Shown here in pieces: positions 62,401 to 64,000 of a stretch of DNA of 64,000 bases. Where the stretch lies: positions 1 through 64,000 of the forward strand of contig CAMFLR010000009.1 in NCBI GenBank assembly GCA_945957605.1, read 5' to 3'. The position numbers were made by a program, and so were the translations under genes. The notes beneath the pieces are model-generated. The model was given only the letters and a program-made list of their open reading frames with translations. It had not been told where the DNA came from and did no database searches. Source of the stretch: an uncultured Isosphaeraceae bacterium. GTDB lineage: Bacteria; Planctomycetota; Planctomycetia; Isosphaerales; Isosphaeraceae. The first letter of the stretch is position 1, and each line of letters starts with the position of its first letter.

Positions 62401-62733
62401 GACGCGATTATTCACGTTCAGCACCGCCACGTTCGGGTCGGTACCTGGCTCGAAAATAATCATGATCGTCGCCTCGCCGGCGCTTGTCGCGGCGGAGGCC
62501 ATGTAACGCATGTCCTGCACGCCGTTAATGGCCTGTTCGAGGGGAATCAGCACCGAGTCGACAAGCACGTTCGCGCTAGCGCCAGGGAACGCGACGGTCA
62601 CCACCACGCTTGGCGGGGCGACGGAGGGGAACTGGGAGATGGGCAAGGTTTTAATTGCCAGCCCACCAAGGAACAGAATCAGGATCGAGATGACGATCGC
62701 GAGTGCCGGTCTATAGAGAATTTTCGAGAACAT
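59464..62733 (-). CDS. RND multidrug efflux permease (HAE1/AcrB type) with His-rich tail
   Basis: 1089 residues, the length of AcrB plus a tail. TM1 begins LAIVISILILFLGGLAIKTL; porter motifs include QFPSVAPPSVVVTVAFPGA and GVQDMRYMASAATSAG. TM4 has GVVVDDAIVVVEAV with the paired Asp of the proton relay; DWRSTLIPTLAVPVSLIGTF and PSGFIPLEDQGMIYGIIQTP are family marks. It exports drugs or lipophilic compounds by proton antiport across the inner membrane, with an adaptor and outer-membrane channel. The last ~36 residues contain 12 His (HDDHHSDHSGHDSHDSH). ATG at 62733. The adaptor gene lies 329 bases upstream; no TolC gene is in view. Confidence 0.95.
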   Translation of the reverse strand: MFSKILYRPALAIVISILILFLGGLAIKTLPISQFPSVAPPSVVVTVAFPGASANVLVDSVLIPLEQAINGVQDMRYMASAATSAGEATIMIIFEPGTDPNVAVLNVNNRVNMVKNRLPPLVEREGIIVMQMMTSMLMYVNIYSTQQGVDQNFLYNYAFVNVLPEIKRVRGVGTATILGSRQYAMRVWLNLDRMRAYNISSAEVMEQIAKQSMIGSPGRLGQATGRTSQTVEYVLTWVGRYNKPEQYENIIIKANPDGEVLKLKDIAKVELSASYYNLYSDMDGLPSAAIVLKQTPGSNAAVVIEEVKDKLNEIKKERFPSGMDFSVTYDVSAFLEASIEKVLHTLFEAFVLVALVVFLFLGDWRSTLIPTLAVPVSLIGTFFVMLAMNLSINLITLFALVLAIGVVVDDAIVVVEAVHAKMHEKHLSPYRATLEVLNEISGAIIAITMVMTAVFIPVTFMTGPVGVFYRQFGLTMATSIVLSGVVALTLTPVLCAMILKPHSGPKKIRGPLALLLHIFDRGVEKVTGGYAGVLRRIVTLRMVTMMVIGGFCFAIYLVNTKLPSGFIPLEDQGMIYGIIQTPPGSTLEYTNSKAQELQKIAKEIEGVNSVSSLAGYEVLTEGRGSNAGTCLINLKPWADRKMTSKEIIVELEEKCAKMANVKLEFFEPPAVPGFGAAGGFSTRVLDKTNTNNYARLGEVTTNFMTELKKRKEVKGLFTFFASNYPQYELVIDNDVAMQKGVSIGTAMDNLSIVVGSTWEQGFILFGQFFKVFVQASPEFRRYPEDLDNMFVKNDKGEMVPYSSFMKLVKRQGLNEINRYNLYPSAAIQGAPADGFSSGQAIKAIEEVAKETLPPGFDVGWEGLSYDEANKGNLAVFIFLIVVIFVYLVLVGQYESFFLPLAVILSLPVGIFGAFWLLKALGLANDVYAQIGLVMLVGLLGKNAILIVEFAVQRRSEGLSIKEAAIEGGKLRFRPILMTSFAFIAGLLPLVVATGPGAIGNRTIGTAAVGGMLIGTCMGVLVIPGLYYIFAKMADGRALIRDQANEPLSERITHGEVPGHGAHPTGHDDHHSDHSGHDSHDSHSDPFGHH

Positions 62734-63062
62734 GGTTGCGACTGCGCCTTCAGGAAGAATGTCTGAATGTATGCGAGCCGAGTCTCAGCGCCGGCCGCCA
62801 CTGATCGGGCGTCCAACGCGAGACTTTTACCGACCCATCGATAATAACCAATTCAACTGGATCGTTTCCAACTCGTTCAGCGAGTCGATCCCAGCCGCGC
62901 CGGACCATAACAGCGCCGATCGACCCGCACCCTTTGACGGGCCGGGTCGATCGGACGAGATTTACGGTTGGGCCGGTCATTCGTAGCAGCGTTCCAGAAC
63001 TGAATCTGGTAAACACCGTTTTCAGATCCCTCTGGCCGAATTCCGTTGAGTGACGGGATTGG
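62734..63062. other. Intergenic region with long hairpin between adaptor and pump
   Basis: 329 non-coding bases in what is normally a tight operon. They hold a perfect 12-bp inverted repeat, CCGATCGACCCG (62916-62927) and CGGGTCGATCGG (62943-62954), whose 15-base loop can pair further (CCC with GGG). It could be a partial terminator or an RNA-processing site that tunes pump level. Nothing else is recognised. Confidence 0.6.
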
Positions 63063-64000
63063 TTATTCAGCCTTGTTCTTCAGGTGGGCCAGCACCTTTT
63101 CGACCGGCTCGTACTCGTGGTGCGCGGTGACTTTTTCACCGTCCTTGACCTGAAGGATCCCTTCGAGGACGACCTTCTCGTCGGCCTTGAGACCCTTCTT
63201 GAGTACGAAGATGTCATCCATTTCGAAGTCGATGCCGACCTCGCGCTGGTGTGCCACGTCGTCCTTGTCGACAACGAAGACATAACGCTTGTCGAGGACC
63301 TCGAAAACGGCCCGCTGCGGGAGGACGAGCGAGTCCTTCATGACGCGGTGAATGCGAACCTTGCCGGTCTGACCGTGACGCAGCAGGCGATCGGGGTTCG
63401 AGAAGTCGGCTCGGAAGGGGATGTTGCCGGTTTCGTTGTTGAACTTCGCTTCGATTGCACCAATGGCGCCGCTCTGGGGGAAGGTCTCGTGGTTGGCGAG
63501 CACGAGCTCGATCTGCTGGCTCTGGCGGCCGTCTTTCTGATGCGCCATGTATTCAAGGTAGTCGGCTTCGGGCACGTTGAAGTAAACCCACATCGTGCTG
63601 TTGTCAGAAAGCGTCGTGAGAATGTCGCCTTCCTTGATCAGGCTACCTTCTCGCTCCTTCAAGCGGTCGACGATGCCGTCGAACGCAGCGACCACGTTGG
63701 TGAAGTTCATCTCGGCCCGCGCCAGCTCAGCCTTGGCCTTCGCCTTGGCCAGCTTGGCACCGAGGAGCTGCACTTCGTTCTGCGACACGACGTTTTGTTC
63801 GTGCAGGCGAACGGTGTTGTTGTATTCGAGTTGGGCCAGATTCGCCTCGGCCACTTCGGCATCGAGCCGCGCCTGGTAGAGCACCGGCAGAATCGTGAAG
63901 AGCAAGTCGCCCTTCTTCACCGTCTGGCCTTCTTTGACCAGGACCTTCTCGAGGAAGCCGCTTTCGAGGGCACAGACGTCAATGTGACGCTGCGAGCGAA
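63063..64000 (-). CDS. RND efflux periplasmic adaptor (membrane fusion protein), 5' part beyond window
   Basis: The right end of the window cuts this gene: the frame stays open to 64000 with no stop, and the visible start codon at 63920 is only an internal GTG. About 312 codons are seen. In order: half a lipoyl domain (HIDVCALESGFLEKVLVKEG), a coiled-coil hairpin (LAQLEYNNTVRLHEQNVVSQ and QLLGAKLAKAKAKAELARAE), the second lipoyl half (FDGIVDRLKEREGSLI), and beta-barrel and membrane-proximal domains (RADFSNPDRLLRHGQTGKVR, EVLDKRYVFVVDKDD). It bridges the permease to an outer-membrane channel. It is upstream of the permease on the same strand. Confidence 0.92.
   Translation of the reverse strand, partial: RSQRHIDVCALESGFLEKVLVKEGQTVKKGDLLFTILPVLYQARLDAEVAEANLAQLEYNNTVRLHEQNVVSQNEVQLLGAKLAKAKAKAELARAEMNFTNVVAAFDGIVDRLKEREGSLIKEGDILTTLSDNSTMWVYFNVPEADYLEYMAHQKDGRQSQQIELVLANHETFPQSGAIGAIEAKFNNETGNIPFRADFSNPDRLLRHGQTGKVRIHRVMKDSLVLPQRAVFEVLDKRYVFVVDKDDVAHQREVGIDFEMDDIFVLKKGLKADEKVVLEGILQVKDGEKVTAHHEYEPVEKVLAHLKNKAE

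Noticed and set aside
62750-63016. Small open frames on both strands between adaptor and pump
   Set aside because: No ribosome site or conserved motif; they span the long hairpin, which better explains the region.

Overview
The window looks like chromosome of a planctomycete. Support comes from the family mix: paired DUF1501 and DUF1549/DUF1553 ('PSD1, planctomycete cytochrome c') proteins, a DUF1559 pseudopilin with an H-X9-DG motif, an FGly-type sulfatase, a XylR/AraC regulator with a LacI-like sensor, three Hanks-type kinases (one fused to a zinc-finger anti-sigma module and TPRs, facing an ECF sigma gene), and four large surface proteins with an N-terminal L-E-x-R-Q-L-L motif. Housekeeping genes (trpC, asnS, uup) argue against a plasmid. 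No rRNA, tRNA, CRISPR array, transposase or integrase was recognised. The class within the phylum cannot be settled from this sequence.

Left edge (1-3.2 kb): two related winged-helix proteins, the second resembling a replication initiator with iteron-like repeats inside its own gene, then a convergent ParB-methyltransferase fusion. This looks like a plasmid- or phage-type replication and partition module. 3.3-5.4 kb: a GT2 glycosyltransferase overlapping a LAB_N membrane protein, then trpC. 5.6-15.5 kb: a secreted cyclophilin-type multidomain protein and two tandem paralogous SBBP/Ig/DUF4214 proteins of identical length. 15.6-23.3 kb: uup, DUF1559 pseudopilin, small lipoprotein, XylR-type regulator, triple-HhH secreted protein and a six-TM kinase.

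23.3-34.7 kb is carbohydrate-oriented: a HAD phosphatase, an isochorismatase-ThuA fusion, a ThuA protein, and then a five-gene minus-strand operon: L-galactose-dehydrogenase-like AKR, Zn-alcohol dehydrogenase, UxaE-like tagaturonate epimerase, SDR, and a sugar isomerase. I read it as a route that converts L-galactose and/or hexuronates to D-mannonate. A CE15-type glucuronoyl esterase and a lone Anbu protease lie just upstream. 34.8-44.2 kb: DUF1501, sulfatase, PSD1 and DUF1501 genes on one strand, divergent from a redoxin-cytochrome-copper-monooxygenase fusion. 44.2-47.8 kb: a small membrane protein, asnS, an esterase and a YaiI-family protein.

48-57.4 kb is a signalling block: a kinase with a repeat-rich C-terminus, a zinc-finger/kinase/TPR protein divergent from an ECF sigma factor, and a large L-E-G-R-Q-L-L surface protein. 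57.5-64 kb: gamma-glutamyltransferase, then an RND pump with a histidine-rich tail and its adaptor, which runs off the right edge. Several gaps hold strong hairpins, including a dispersed two-hairpin repeat whose stems differ between copies by compensating changes.
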